Positions 47,273 to 60,600 of a stretch of DNA of 64,000 nucleotides are shown piece by piece. Under the pieces are notes generated by a model. That model searched no databases. It had not been told where the DNA came from and saw nothing but the letters and a program-made list of their open reading frames with translations. The stretch's first letter is position 1. The number at the start of each line of letters is the position of its first letter. The position numbers and the translations under genes were made by a program. This DNA comes from Heracleum sosnowskyi (taxonomy: Eukaryota; Streptophyta; Magnoliopsida; Apiales; Apiaceae), in the NCBI GenBank assembly GCA_030848705.1, contig CM061245.1:70977564-71041563 (forward strand), given 5' to 3'.

Positions 47273-47923
47273 CAAATATGATATAATGATGCTCGCTACA
47301 AGGAAATTGAAATGAAACCCACCAAAATTATTTAGGTAAACAAATTTAGTTTAGGCTTAAGCAAGAGAGTAGAGAAGGTGGCCACTGTTAACACCTTTTT
47401 TTTTTAATTATTAACTGTATCATCAAAGGTCCTGTCGTATCGAACTGGTCGACATTTAGTCAACGAAATATACAAATATTAAAGATTCCAAAGTAGAAAT
47501 ACCATCTTAAACACATTTGAGTTGTTTGTCAGCATTCTAGGTTAATTGGAGTATGATCAGTGCAACTTCATGTTTAGTAGTAGTATTATACTCCCACATT
47601 AGCTCAACTCAAGACTCACTCAACAATCTAAACATATCTATTCTCTGTGACCATACAAATAGAGCACTTCTTTTCCGAGATGTATGGTCTTCCAAGAGGA
47701 TGCTAAGGTACCATTTCAGTTTCAAGATAACTAGCAGGTTCCTTAAGATATGTTTAAGAAGATGACTTTATTACCCGAAATGTACATGTCTTTGAGTTTA
47801 GAACAAATTTATAACAAACATACATGTAAACTTTTGGCTTTCAAGGCAAGCTTCTATACTATGATGATAATATGTGCAACGGGTATGAGAGAAAGCCCTG
47901 ATTTTACAAGGATCAAACCAACG
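47273..47923. other. DDA1 downstream region
   Basis: This holds the likely 3' UTR of DDA1 (minus strand), close to 47900, and AT-rich sequence. Nothing else is recognised. Confidence 0.35.
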
Positions 47924-50900
47924 TTAGAGGCGACCCTCAGATGTAGAAGCCCTGGGATGCTTCCGGACTTGCTCCGGTGTCAAACTATCAGAAGCAGCTC
48001 TCTTTGATTTTATCTGCAAATAAAAAAGCATTAAGGATATTAACAGATTATAATATAAAACTTTGATGCAGAGATGTGCTGCATTCAGACTAACCTTCTC
48101 TTCAGCACGCATATAGAAGTGCCTTAAAAGTATATTTCTCTCTTCAGTAGAGATCACTGTCAAGAGGGTCCAAATGGTGTTAATATGATAATATGATGGA
48201 AAAAACAGTATCATGAGTACAATCACTTGGTTATCTTCGAAGAACTAAGCTTTTTAGACCTAAACATTACAATTCTTCCGTCCGTTTCAAAATAAAAGGA
48301 TTTTCCTTTTACATAAAGCTTAAAGAATAGAACTTAGATTTGTTTTATATTTTTTTTTGACAAATAGAATGTGTGACTAATTTTTAAACCATGTAATCAT
48401 ATAGCCAGTAGAACTATTGCCATGGTACTCACTTCCACCAACATGCACCTGGACGACAGAAAAATTGTCTAGCAAAGACGTACTTTCCATGTCATTATGC
48501 CCCAACTTAATTAAATAAGGATGCTCATTCAAAAAATTACCTTGTTCCCATATCAAGGAATATTCGTAAAATTCTATCCTGAATGTGAATTCATTCAAAT
48601 TATGGAGCAGTTAAGATGTTAAAGTTCCATGCTTGAAAAGTCTTAAAGTGTACTACAATTTTGAAACAGAGGGATACTTAATATTAACATATTTTGAACT
48701 AATAAGATTATTATTTTAGGGATTAGGGTAGAGTGGCAGTCCTTTTAATTTTCATCTTATTCACTCGACTCTTAAGTTTCGTTAGATTCCGTCCTCGCTT
48801 CTCTAAAATATGCTAATTTTATAAATGAAAACTTGTTAATGGATTTTTATTTGTATTTTTTAAATTGTTTTGTATTTAATTTCCGGGTTTCGGTTAAAAC
48901 CCGAAGATAATCAAAGACCGTGGTTCGGGTTTGGTTTTTGAATTTCGGTTATCAATTCGGGTCGGTTCAAGTTTGGTTTTGATAAAAAAGATCCGGTTCG
49001 GTTTTGGTTTTTGTCAAACCCAAACCACATCGACTCGTTGCCATCACCTGTATGGAGAAAGAGGGGAGTAATACCAGAAGTTGAGATAAAATCTCTAGGA
49101 GAACAGCAAAATCAATACCAACAATAAATTTTATCGGGATTCTTGCTAACAAGAAAATCAAGATGCCAAGAAGACTATGCCGGCCAAGTCAACATAAAAT
49201 ATCCAGTACAAAACAAAGGAGAAGAAAGAGAACTTTATCGACATTACCTTGGTCGGGTGGCGGAAGTGTGCGATCATGAGTAGGATGGTAAGTGACAGGC
49301 GTCATTTTCTAATAAAAACATGAACAAGTAATAAGTTAAAAAATTGTGTGTGCATGCATAGATTCAGTAAAACATGTTTAGACTTTAGAATTTATGCGTC
49401 TTTCTTGAGAACAAATCAGAAATGTAATACAAGACTTAACAATCAAGCAAGAAGCCTTCTTTTATATATATAATTGAAATCACACACAGCACTTTGCTCC
49501 TATCCTCAACCACTTGAACTAGAGTGAAGGGTACAGCTGGGGCAAAGCCCCTTGGGTTAGACAAACTTTTTTTGCACAAATTTATTGGTCGGCTAGTAAG
49601 TCATGAATCATGAATAACTAGCTAATAAAAAATTGCATTGGAGTAGCTGCCAATACACTATAGTATATTCTCTACGAGACTACAACTTAGAAGTAATAGG
49701 CTAAGACATCAAACAAAGGCAGGTCAAAAATCTGGTTGTTAAAAAGAAATATAAAGTACATGCCAATAGAAATATATTATCAGTACATGCTTGGTAATGA
49801 ATTCACAAAAAAAATTCAACATCAACTATTCTGAATATATTTATAACTAGTACTGCAAAACAGAACAAAGTACATGTATCAGTTCTCTAGAGAAAAGATG
49901 CTACCGTAAAGGTTAAGGACTACTGTTTTTCTTGGCTAGGTTAACCCTTGCAGGGTTAATTAATTAATTCTAAATGTAGACATAAGGTAAAATACTTTGC
50001 AAGTGAAGGCACTGATATGGTAACTCGTGAACCAAAAAATGTGATTCATTTTAGAATTGCATCATGTTGCACAATTTCTATTAATATTTTACAAATAATC
50101 ATCAGTACTCTAACTGCTTCAGAACAAAGATTAGTGTACTTAATATTACAAATAAAGGACTGTCATTTTCAGTTTTATCAAAAAAATTATAATATGTATG
50201 TCTTATCCATTATAAACACTGTGTTCGTACATAAACTATGGATACAATTTATGATAGAAATTAGAACTGTGTTTACCAATCCTGAACGCATAGGCGTAAA
50301 GCCAGTAGGATTTATACAAGAGCCAAAATAACATTTTTGATAGGCTAACAAAACAATGACAAGGATTGAGTTCATGAAAATCATGCACAGAAGATGGGAG
50401 GAAGCCTCTATGTTGGTATAGTTAACCAACCAAATGGAAGTCGGAGTCTCGAAGACATAAAGCAGTTGAGACTAGATTTGTTACCTGTTTGAAACAAATA
50501 ATAGATTAAAAATAACATGTTGGAAGATACATACATTTATTGCTTATTTTACCTAGTGGGCTAGTGGCAAATTGGCAATAGGACAAACTATTGGAACACT
50601 TGTAAAATGGCTAGTGACCATTGTATAAGCTAGTATGTGCTTTTCAACAAATTGGTGTGAGCTAAAGACGGGGTCAGTCTATTATCAGTTACCCAAGTAA
50701 GTTCTAACACATTTTTTTTTTTGGGTAAATCAATTGTTTTGAGCTAAAGATATGTTTCAAGTCTATCGGTGGTGCATAAAACAAGTAACAAGATTAATGC
50801 TAACGTCGGACATAAAAACAAGAATACCGCGTGTGATGCAGCCGTTAACCACTGTGACAAATACATGTGATCGCTTATAAGCACTTCATCGTCCCACTAA

Positions 50901-51785
50901 GAAAACATAGCATACACAACTCTAGGCCTTAAAGACTTGGCAGATAAGTCAAAAAGTCAAACAAGCCACAAGGATCACGCTCAAACGTAAGCACGATGTC
51001 TCACATTCAGTGTTCAGACATTCATGTAAAAAACCCACCTAGGGATACAAATGACATATCCCGTCAAGTTCAAAGCAAACAATGGCAAGGGACTCTGCAA
51101 GTAGGTCCAAGGTCCTCGCTCAAAGTAAAATCAAGCTGGCCTAAATGCCATAGCCTTGCAAGATTCTACCAATTTGGAATAAAGATCAACTATAAGTCTA
51201 TAAGACTATACTACAGGAGTTACTGCTATAGCTGGCCCCACAAAATTTAGAGTACTGATCGTATACTGAACCCACTAATCCAATAACTTGCGACAAAATC
51301 TCAACTTGTTCAGCTGAGCAATTTATACTTCTTTAAACATCCACAGACTTCTTCAATTCAATTATACTTCCGCATTTCTTGTTGTTACCTAATGGCTGGA
51401 TCACCAACAACATCTAGCATAGCTACCTTACTTGCCTTTACTTAATTGCAACTTAGAAACCCTCTAAAATCCAACATGTAAATTACACATTTTTAGTGCA
51501 AAATCTGAAAAATAAACTGAACCCACTAGACTAGCTCCCACAATTACAAGCTACACTGCATCCGCACAGTATATCACTAATTTATGACAAAATCAAGTGC
51601 AGAGAGTTGAATAGCTGTATGAATTATACATTAACAAATTTATAAAGACAAGCATGAGGATATTTGTAAGAGTAATATAAAAGGGGGGAGAGAGTTCTTA
51701 CAGAGGGATTGGAAGGATCAGAGGGTTTGATTTGGCTGAAATTATGGGGGTCGTACGAGGGTAAGTTGCCAAGATTCGACCCCAT
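47924..51785 (-). CDS. DDA1: DET1- and DDB1-associated protein 1
   Basis: DDA1 is the small substrate-recruiting subunit of the COP10-DET1-DDB1 (CDD) complex, which works with CUL4 E3 ligases in light and abscisic-acid signalling in the nucleus. Exons on the minus strand: 51702-51785, 49248-49308, 48095-48156 and 47924-48013; 297 bases, 98 residues. The order of motifs is that of plant DDA1: MGSNLGNLPSYDPHNFSQIK, SDPSNPSKMTPVTYHPTHDR, TLPPPDQV, then STEERNILLRHFYMRAEEK and a Lys/Arg-rich tail (KSKRAASDSLTPEQVRKHPR), a probable nuclear-localisation patch. The first intron is 2.4 kb. The second intron (49247 to 48157) contains a MITE and a GGTTCGG-rich repeat patch. The start codon was chosen because it begins the conserved motif; a longer in-frame start upstream is not conserved. 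Confidence 0.92.
48273..48675. mobile_element. Stowaway-like MITE in DDA1 intron 2
   Basis: Left end CTTCCGTCCGTTTCAAAATA and, inverted on the right, TATCCCTCTGTTTCAAAAT correspond to Stowaway terminal repeats. The inner part has no coding capacity, and the TA duplication is plausible at the right end only. Confidence 0.5.
48880..49030. repeat. GGTTCGG-rich repeat patch in DDA1 intron 2
   Basis: Degenerate words GGTTCGGGTTTGG, GGGTCGGTTCAAG and CGGTTCGGTTTTGG follow one another. They resemble the subterminal words of the hAT-like element at 46476-47170 and may be a fragment of a related element. Confidence 0.5.
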
Positions 51786-53282
51786 CACCCTGCAATTTCG
51801 GGGGATCTTACACAAATCAATGCCGGTGTTGTAGAGATTTATGCCCAACTTTTTTTATGTTTATCATGATATTTCTTTTTAATTTTGTAATTCTTTTAAA
51901 ATCTGTAATCTATTAATAGAAAAAAACATTTTTTATTAGGTACAATGTACAAACAAAACATGCCAAAGAGTTCTATCTTATTTGGCCGTGGGAAGGGACG
52001 TCGGTCACTTCGGGACTTCGGGGCCGTTCGACCCGAATACCATTCCTCGATTAAGATTATTTTACCTCTCGATCCTTTATCCGAATAGGAAATGGTGATT
52101 TTGGCGGAAAATTGAGGAATATTTTTTAAAAAATGAATTTTAAAATACAAATTTTTTTAATATAAATTAACATAATAAATCATAATATTTGTTTTTATTT
52201 TTATAGATAATTGAATTTTATTTATACTATTAATAATAATCAAAAATAATTTGATTATAATTAAATTTTCATAATACGTAACTTTTAAATATTGAGTAGA
52301 TAAAAAATTTAAAATAATAACATTACATATAAATATTCTTGATAATTTATTTAATATACATAAAAAATAATTACTTTTTCAAATAAATAAGGTTCAAGGA
52401 GCGGAAAACGGGGATCGGGGTGGGGTGACCAGCCCAATTCCCAAAATTTTCATATATTTATCCTTGATCTCCACCCGTATCTGAAAAAATCCTCGATTTC
52501 TCGATCCGAATGAGACGGGAATTGAATCGGGTCGTGCGGGCAAGAGAATGTTCATCCCTATTTAGGAGTGACATTGCCCTGTATTACACAAGTCAAGCGA
52601 TTGATTTCACTCCCACACTTAAATTGAGAGGGAGAGAGACTATACCTTAGAGGATGTTTAATGATTATGCTAAAATAAAAAATATTATTGCTATAATTTA
52701 GCACCAAAAAATGATTTTTTGTGCTAAAATGGTATCATTTTTTAAATACATTGTTTTAAATCTTATTCTAAAATAGAAGTGCAATTGTATTTTTGATTAG
52801 GTTGAAAAAAATGATGTTCATCTTTTATCCATTTCTCCTTATTTTTTACTTTTAGATGAATTGACAACTATAACTTCATTTATTTTTTGTTTTACAGATA
52901 AAACAAATTATAGTATTGTGTTATTTTCGTACAATATTTAGAATACCATTGAAATGGTGAATTTTAATTTGTATTCTATAATATATATAGAGAATAAAAT
53001 ACAGGTTAATGTTCCTTGTAGAACCCTTAACCTAAGAACTCTTGGAACTCTATCTTATATTTTAAAATAATATATATTTATTATATGTAGGTCATGGGTA
53101 AATTTGTCCAAAAACACAAAATACATAATTTAGAGCTAATTAATATTTGATTAACGATAATAATCATACATCGATATCGATCACAAAATTCTTCATCATC
53201 ATCATAAAATTCCCCCAATTATTTTTATCAATTTTTGTGAAAATATTCAAGTTATGGTATAAACACAATATCAGATAACAAT
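51786..53282. other. DDA1 upstream region and repeat remnants
   Basis: The sequence just right of 51785 should be the DDA1 promoter. At about 51960-52090 and 52390-52565 two GC-richer patches with CGGGAC/GACCCGAAT/GGGTCG words flank an AT-rich core, ending GAGAATGTTCATCCC. This resembles a degraded non-autonomous transposon but I cannot define ends. No gene is seen. Confidence 0.3.
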
Positions 53283-53549
53283 GTTCAGCGGCTGGACATT
53301 TAAATACAAGTAAGTTCAGTTGCAGAACTTTAAAATTTATGCGTTTGATTTCAAATTCGATTGCATGACTTTTATGTTCAGCGGTAGAACATGAAAGTTA
53401 TGGTATGAAAATAATGTGAATAACATTGTTCAACAGCTGAACGTTATAAAAATAATAAAGTTCACTTGTAGAACTTCGTGGAAAAAAGTAATTCCAGTTG
53501 TAGAACTTTGAAATCCATACGCATAACTTTTAAAATTCAGTTGCAGAAC
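53283..53549. repeat. Array of 15-bp imperfect palindromes (GTTCAGTTGCAGAAC type)
   Basis: Copies at 53283-53297, 53314-53328, 53376-53390, 53428-53442, 53460-53474, 53492-53506 and 53535-53549, with a weaker one at 53356-53370. Each has GTTC and GAAC half-sites around a variable CAGNNG-like centre. Spacing is 15-50 bases. Sequence between copies also repeats in part (TTTAAAATTTATGCG, TTTGAAATCCATACG). This lies in an AT-rich region with no gene. Confidence 0.75.
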
Positions 53550-54991
53550 ACTGTATTTATACTATGAAACAAAATAGGTTCGGCAGTAGTATCTTTTTAT
53601 TCCAACAATACCCTTATAAGATTTTGTATATAAAAATGAGTTGAATCTGAACAGTTGATCTAGTAATAATTCAACGGCTTATAACAATTCTAAGGTTCTT
53701 TTTTAGTGATTAGTTCTCTCTTGATCCTAACCCTAAAATATAACATTTTATTGGACTTACTCTTAATGATTGGTGGACCTGATTTAGTGCACATATTTGC
53801 AAGACCTAGGCGTGTTGGTTCACTCGGCCTCGATGAAGTTGCTGGTTCGCTACAAATATGCATATGGCGGTGCAGAGCTTTCAATGCATGTTAATCTAAC
53901 CTATATAGGGTGGCACCTTACAGCGATGTCTACATATGGCCTGAAACATGTGTGGCTTGTCCGACTTGACCAAAAACTCTTGTACTCAATACATATTATT
54001 AAACGATATGAATTTATGTCGATAATGTACATTTTCATCCAGAACCAAAAAGTTAGCTTGTCCTCCAAGGAATACGTGTGATTTAATACTCTATAAAAAA
54101 ACTACGTAGATTTCTTATTTACAGTTGATTGACAGTTGGCAGCAAAAAATAATAAATACTTTTTCTAAAATTTACGAATCAACAAGTACATTAATTTGAC
54201 TTTCATATCTACTTGTGTATGGCATATTGTTCATTATGAAATTTATTTATATGATTATTTAATAATTCCACTAATTGAGCCAATAAATAGATATTAACTT
54301 CTTGATTTGATATATTGTCAATTATACATTCTTAAATGGTGTGTGATTATAACTATACTATAATAATGGAATGATGTCATGTTGACATAATATTTTAGAA
54401 TTGAGAATTTACCAAAATAACCTTAAAATGTATGAATTGGATAGATGGTGTAAGATATGATGATGTAAGATGACATGATATTTTCTAATTGAGAATTTAC
54501 CAAAATAGACATAAACTGTATGTAGAGATAAAAAAATTTTAAGGGTACTTGATGGAATTATCCAAATCCTTCACTAGCAACTATTAAGAATATAATAGAT
54601 ATACATACCATCAATAAAAATAAACTATATGTAAATTCAAATGTTTTTAAGATCCAATTTGAAATTTCTTGTATTAGTCACAATTAATTACGTGTTTGAA
54701 CAGTATAATGTGTAATATTCACTCCGTCCAACTTTGACAGAATTTTTTTCTCATCATACATGTTTGTTTTCAATTTTCAATACAAAAATGTAACATTATT
54801 CTCAAATACCCTTCTTGAAAATAATATAACAATTAATGGAAACTGAACAAGAGGTTAAATTGGTCCATATCTTTATGAAATCAATACATTTATGATGGGG
54901 ATAAGTGAAAACGTATTATCAAATTAATATCTTTTAAATAAGCATAAAACTTAGAAAAAAGACTACTATTACTAAATAAATGAAACTTCAA
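53550..54991. other. AT-rich intergenic sequence
   Basis: I see no recognised gene. A 94-codon open frame at 53797-54081 has no motif I know. Sequence around 54715-54760 (CACTCCGTCCAACTTTGACAG) looks like a single degenerate end of a Stowaway-type MITE. Confidence 0.3.
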
Positions 54992-54993
54992 TA

Positions 54994-55243
54994 CTCCCTA
55001 TGTCCCTCTCATTTTTTTACAATTTTTTTACATTGTTTGACACGCATTTTAAGGCTCCTATAAAGTATAATTCTACAACTTATTTTCAAAATTTTCTTTT
55101 TCTAAATAAAAATTTAAACATTATACTTTTATTCAGAAGAAAAAAATATTTAAAATAATTTATGGAAATATATTTTATAGGAGCCTTAAAATGCGTGTCG
55201 AGCCCCCGTCCCCCAATGTAAAGAACTCAGGGGGCAGAGGGAG
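54994..55243. mobile_element. Stowaway (Tc1/mariner) MITE
   Basis: A 250-bp foldback with ends CTCCCTATGTCCCTCTCAT and, inverted, CTCCCTCTGCCCCCTGAGT, flanked by TA on both sides (54992-54993, 55244-55245). The arms continue with GACACGCATTTTAAGGCTCC on both sides. Without coding capacity. Confidence 0.85.
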
Positions 55244-55610
55244 TATTTCGTCTTCTAGTCTATAAAGGGCATATAAAAGAATGGAGGTTTATTTACACGC
55301 ATCTTAAAATAAGGTTGTTCACATTTTTTTTTATGAGCCCAAAATTGATTACTTACTTATGGAGTGTTTGGGATTATCATTATGCTAATTTATATTGACT
55401 AAACACGGCTTCAACTTATGGCCCACATTTGGATGAATAAGTAAAGGGCTGGATGGCCACGAGGATGATCTTAGGTATATTACCCGAGGTTAAGACATTT
55501 TTAATACAATTTTAGGGCTATTTTTGTAAATACAGGGGGTCTACTCTATTATTACAAAAATTTCATCCAACTTTAATACTTAAAATCCCCTTAGGTAAGT
55601 TACCTAAGGT

Positions 55611-56232
55611 CAGTGGCGGATGTATGTAGTGGGATGGTGGGTCACGTGACACATCATTAATTTATTATTTTTTTTTTCAATTTTTTTTAAATTATATGTA
55701 CATGTTAATATTTACACGAGTCATCTATGTCTCAGTGTCTCTCATTTTAGGTTTATTCATTTGATCTTCTAGCTCTCTGACTAAACACCAGGTCTCCAAT
55801 CTTCTTACTCATTCTGTCCTCTTAAATTTCAAATTCTCCATATTAATCTTCCAAACTCACAGATATATCTTTTGAATTGTCTTGATAATTTTGATGTTTC
55901 CCAAAGTCTACAAATCACATCATTTGATAAAGAAAAAGTTAAGCTTACAAGGTGTTTGTGAAAATGTCAGAGAGAATAATTTGATAAAATTCTTTGATTT
56001 ACTTGCTTGCTGGGTAGTGACAGAATGAAAAGGTCGAATGAACGGGATATCTCAAATTTCTTTACCAAAAAAATAAATAGAGAAAATGGTCCTCAAGGTG
56101 AAGCAAGTGAACCTCCTGCTCCTGAAATTAATATCCTCCCACCACCGCAAACAAGTGAATAAAATTCTACTCCATCAGTTAATGTGCCTCAACCTGATTT
56201 TGATATTATGAATCTTTCTCATGATCCTAGTG
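55611..56232 (+). pseudogene. 5' fragment of a hAT transposon with transposase start
   Basis: It begins CAGTGGCGGATGTATG, the terminal type of plant hAT elements. After about 400 bases an ATG at 56025 opens a frame MKRSNERDISNFFTKKINRE..., like the N-terminus of the TTF/ZMYM1-like hAT transposases. A TAA stops it after about 45 codons, and similarity in the same frame (PQPDFDIMNLSHDPS) continues to about 56232. The zinc finger, the DUF4371-like domain and the dimerisation domain are missing. The rest is replaced by unrelated sequence starting at about 56233. Confidence 0.6.
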
Positions 56233-56974
56233 TTGGGTTTTATACTGAACTATTCGTTTGAATTATATAGCATTATCCATTTTATTGAGAATCTTGATTG
56301 CATATTATTACATTGTCTGTTTATTATATATTATGGGTAATCTAGTATCAAATGAGATAACAGAAGATTAGATTATCAGTGTATGTGTATAATATAATAA
56401 AGGTTCACAGTCTAAGTGGTATTAGACAAACCACTAGAATGACTGAAGTGTTATTTGGGAATAGTTTATCTTGACTATTGAATAATACTTGTACACTTTG
56501 TGTATATTGAACAAGATCAAAATATTAGAATTGTTCTTCTATTCTAACAGTTAAGAAGAACTAAGATTCTATGATATTATTATTGCTTAAGTTCTTAATC
56601 CAGATGTAGTGATTGACACTTATATGCAATGCACATGCTTTGATTCATATAAGATGTAATTAATTATTAATTATAATATTATGTGTTGAGAAATGACATT
56701 GCATGCAGAGTGGGATATTAATTACAGAAGGAATCCATGTCCTGATAATAGTCGGGTTGATGATGTCCTCTTGAAAGCTCATAAAGATAATTATGTGAAG
56801 CCATACAGGCAGATTAATTTCTGACATAATTATAAGGTTGAGCGGATGATCAAGGATAAATAAGATATTAATTAAATTAATTGTCAGTGATTAATTTAAT
56901 TAATGGACATGCGATATCTTAAACGTGAGTAATTTAATAAGCAAATAATATAGGAGTCAAATTAAATAATAAAA
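56233..56974. other. Unassigned AT-rich sequence, possibly an LTR fragment
   Basis: It starts TGTTGGGTTTTATACTG, which could be an LTR start, and contains repeated ATTAATTAAATTAATTG-like blocks near 56870-56900. No primer site, polypurine tract or gene is present. It is bounded on the right by element 4 at 56975. Confidence 0.3.
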
Positions 56975-57490
56975 TGTTAGGCCGAATACACAATATATAA
57001 TCAAGTATAGGTATGAGAATAACAATTAGAACACTGTTTATGAACAATAAACTAAATGGAATTAAAGACTTCTCTCTCAGTGATGTAAAATATCACAGAG
57101 AGCTGCTAGGTTACAAGAATGATAATTCACGTATTCGCATCCCTTTTAGGGTTAACCTATCTGTGTTTATATAGTACACAGCTACATACAATCATTAATT
57201 GATATTCCTATAAATTAGCTATACAATCAGAATCAATTAAGAATTGCTTCTGTCTTTTGTTCTGTTTCCTTAGCTATCTCGATATCTCTTTGCTTCTTTC
57301 CATATTCAAAGAATATCGCTTCTAGAATGTTCATTGAATTGCACCGACTGCTAAGCAAACTCTGACCATCAGACTTTAACAAACTCTGACTGGTCCTCCA
57401 GCTAAACTCTTGACTAGTCCTCCAGCTAAACTCTGATAGTTTCCTGGTACTTAAACACTGATAAACAAACATCAGCAATTATATCTAACA
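56975..57490 (-). repeat. 3' LTR of element 4
   Basis: A 516-bp unit, on the minus strand from TGTTAGATATAATTG to CGGCCTAACA. It has a TATA box between CTGTGT and ACACAG arms (57161-57181), as in element 1. AAACTCTGA words are at 57357-57365, 57381-57389 and 57428-57436, with a variant at 57403. Confidence 0.82.
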
Positions 57491-57502
57491 ATCTCCCCCA
57501 AC
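57491..57502 (-). other. Polypurine tract of element 4
   Basis: The minus strand reads GTTGGGGGAGAT directly before the TGTTAG LTR start at 57490. Confidence 0.85.
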
Positions 57503-57636
57503 TTGTTCATACTAAAATGTACAAGTTAACAGATAATTGATGATGTCAAAACATATAACAAATGCAGTGTTTATAAAATCACAGAGTTTATACTTTTACT
57601 TAGAACAGAAAACTTTAAAAAACTTACAGACTTCAG

Positions 57637-60600
57637 TTACTTAATCTCTTCAATGTCAGGTACAGTCCTGATGTAGTCCACAAGTAGTCTTCTCTCAGCT
57701 CTCTCTAGCTCAGCTACCATTATCTTCTTTATCTCCCTTAACTCTGGATCACTCTCTCCAGTTTGGTAGATAGCTGCCCTTAGAGCATAAATGCTGTTCT
57801 TCCTCATATCATTTCCTAGCTTTATTATGAAGGATTTATCTGATTCCAGATTAAATTCCAACACTTTTATACCAAGATCTGTTCTGAGTCTTGCACTGTT
57901 CCTTTGCATCTCAACAAGCTTTCCATTATAATCTTTGTACTTCTGTATGTAAGCACCAACAGTCTTTAGGCCACAAAGAGCTCTAGCTTTAACCATTCTG
58001 CTTCTTAATACCTCAGATGCTTGATGAGTTCTTTGATTTTTGACTTTCAGTAGATAGAGCACATACTCTTCTAGTTCTTCTTTAATCTTTAATCCTATAT
58101 CAGCTTCACCAACTCTGTATACTCTGCCATCAGCCTTGAAGTATAACAGAAAATCCTTCTTCAATCCTTTATGATGTATTAACTGAACCGACTCTAAAGC
58201 ATCAAGATTTTCTTGAGTCACACCAACACCTGGTTCAGCTAATGAAGTTTGATCCACAGGACTGTTACTCACTCTCTTTTCTCTATGAGATCCCAGTCCA
58301 GATTTATCTCTTGATTCCTTTCCCATGATAGTTCTGCTTTGGAGAATATTTACATTTGCTGGAATCAGAGAATGTTGAACAGTGATTGGCTTAGCAAAAG
58401 TTCTTTGAAGTTCAGAAGAGAGTTTAGTCTGTACAACTTGAGTAGTATTAGTGGTTGTCACAGCTTCTAGTGTTTGAACAACTTGAGCACTGTCAGAGGT
58501 TGTTTGAGCTTTCTTCAATGACTGATTTTCTTCAACTAGCTTCCCTTTGCCTTTATCTAAGCTGGCTTCAACTGGCCTTCTTGAGTATTGTAAACTCTGT
58601 TGAGAGTTTACATTTTCCTTGATTACAATTCCTTTCTCCTTTGGCCTTAAAACTTTCTTGACTTTCTTCAACTTCCCAGACTTTAAATTCTTTACATTCT
58701 CTTCAGCTAGCATCAATTCTTCAGCTTGGATATCTTCTATGGTTGCATCAGCACCATGTTCTTCTAGAAACAACTGAGCAACAATCTCTTCATCAGTAAC
58801 TGGATGAGAAGTAAGCAATAAGCTTCTAGTTCTTGAAGTAGATTGAGCACCGGTGTTTATCCTTTCAGAGTTTGTAGCATCAGAGTTTGATCTTAGCTTT
58901 CCTTGATGTAGAGTAGATTTAGATTTGAACTCTTTTCCTTGTGCACCACCATCAGTAGAATCATCCTGTCTACTCAGAGTTTGAGACTTTTTGCATTTGT
59001 CTTGAAGTACTCTCTCCCCCTTTTTGACATCATCAGGAATCAATACTGATGTGAGCAATTCAAGCGAAGCAGCAATAGAATCCAATTTATCAGACATTAA
59101 AGTCTGATTGTCTTCAACCTTGGTCAATCTGTTCTTGAGAATTTCTTGATCTTTGACCGGAGTAAGCAACATAGTTTTATCTTGCTTTAGTGACATATCT
59201 CGAGCAACCACATCATTTCTCAACCCAGTAACTGACTTCTGAGTGTCATCAAAACGATTGTGAAGAGATTTAACTTGAACAATAGTTGCCTTGAGATGTG
59301 TAAGAAGCTCAAGATTTGAAATTGACTTAGCAGATTTTGTGACAAAGTCAGCAGCCCTTTGATCAGTGAATATGCAATCCTTGTCTGACCACTTGGAAAA
59401 GTACATATTCTGAAAGTGAAGTTCAGTGGCATGATGAATGTCCTTTGGATTTGATGGAGCAGAAAGTCTTTGAGAAGATGAATCAGCTTGATCATCATCA
59501 TACTTTGCAGAAGGTTCAGCATTTGAAGAATGAGGAATGTTCTCAGCAAATGTTTCTGGAACATCAGCATTTGCGAGCTTCTCAGAGTTTATATTGTCTT
59601 GAGCATTTTCTTCATTTTCAGCATCAACAATAGTAGTTTCAACAGCAATTTCTGCAGTTGCTTCAAGATTATTCTCTGCAGTTTCCTCAACAATATTTTC
59701 TGCAGCTATAGCCTTTGCTGTCTGATCAACCTCTTCACCTTTTTCAATTACCTGGTGATTAATAGAGAGAACCTCTGTATGAGTAGCTAGTGACTCATCT
59801 ATTATAAGTGTAGGTTGATCAGCTGCCACATCCTCTGTTTCATTAATACTACCATACTCTTCTAGAGTAGCAGAGGGATGTGCTTCAATTTCATCGTCAA
59901 TATCCATCTCCAAGATGGGTTCAAGAAAATCATCAATAACAGCATCATTATTATCAGTGTTTGCTCTGGCTTCCTCAGACACAGTAGCATTTTCAGAATG
60001 ATCTTGAATCACAGCCTCTGTTTCAACATTTGTAGAATCAGGAACCAATCCACCAAACAGATATGCAACAACAAGCTTCCTTTTCTTAGCATTAGCAGAT
60101 TCAGTTTCATCAGAAGGCACATTTGCATCAGAAACAGGTCTGTTTGCCCTCTTCTTTCACCTTGAAGTACCAACAATTACTGGAATATCATCAGTGTTTA
60201 GAGGTTTAGCAGCTGGGACAGCCTTAAACGCTCTATGCTTAATCCTACCCCCAGTCTTTGGTTTTTGAGATGTAGATGGAAGAGGTTCAGAGTTTAAAGG
60301 CTGGTCAGATTCTGGTTGTGCTTGTGGTTGTGATTGAGGGTTTAAAAACTGTTGGACTGAAGCAGGAAGCATCAAGTCACCAACATTGCCTTTCTTGACA
60401 TCCTTATTTTTTAGATCAGAAAATATTCTCTTATGCAATTTAAATGAGGGAATTACATCCTCCTCAGCTATCTCAACCCCATCAACACAAAAGGAAAAGA
60501 TTGATTGACAAAAACGAGAAAAATAAACTACATTCCTATTTTCTGTCATCTTTTCACCTATGTTATTCAAAACAAGTCTAGAAAAATCAAAATGAGTACC

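Noticed and set aside
53797..54081. Possible small gene of 94 codons
   Set aside because: No recognisable motif, no promoter or splice context, and an overlapping frame on the other strand; chance open frame in AT-rich DNA.
56233..56974. A further complete LTR element
   Set aside because: The start resembles an LTR, but no second copy, primer site, polypurine tract or coding domain is visible.
59220..60165. Open frames on both strands within the large 3' frame of element 4
   Set aside because: They are shadows of the long minus-strand frame, without family similarity.
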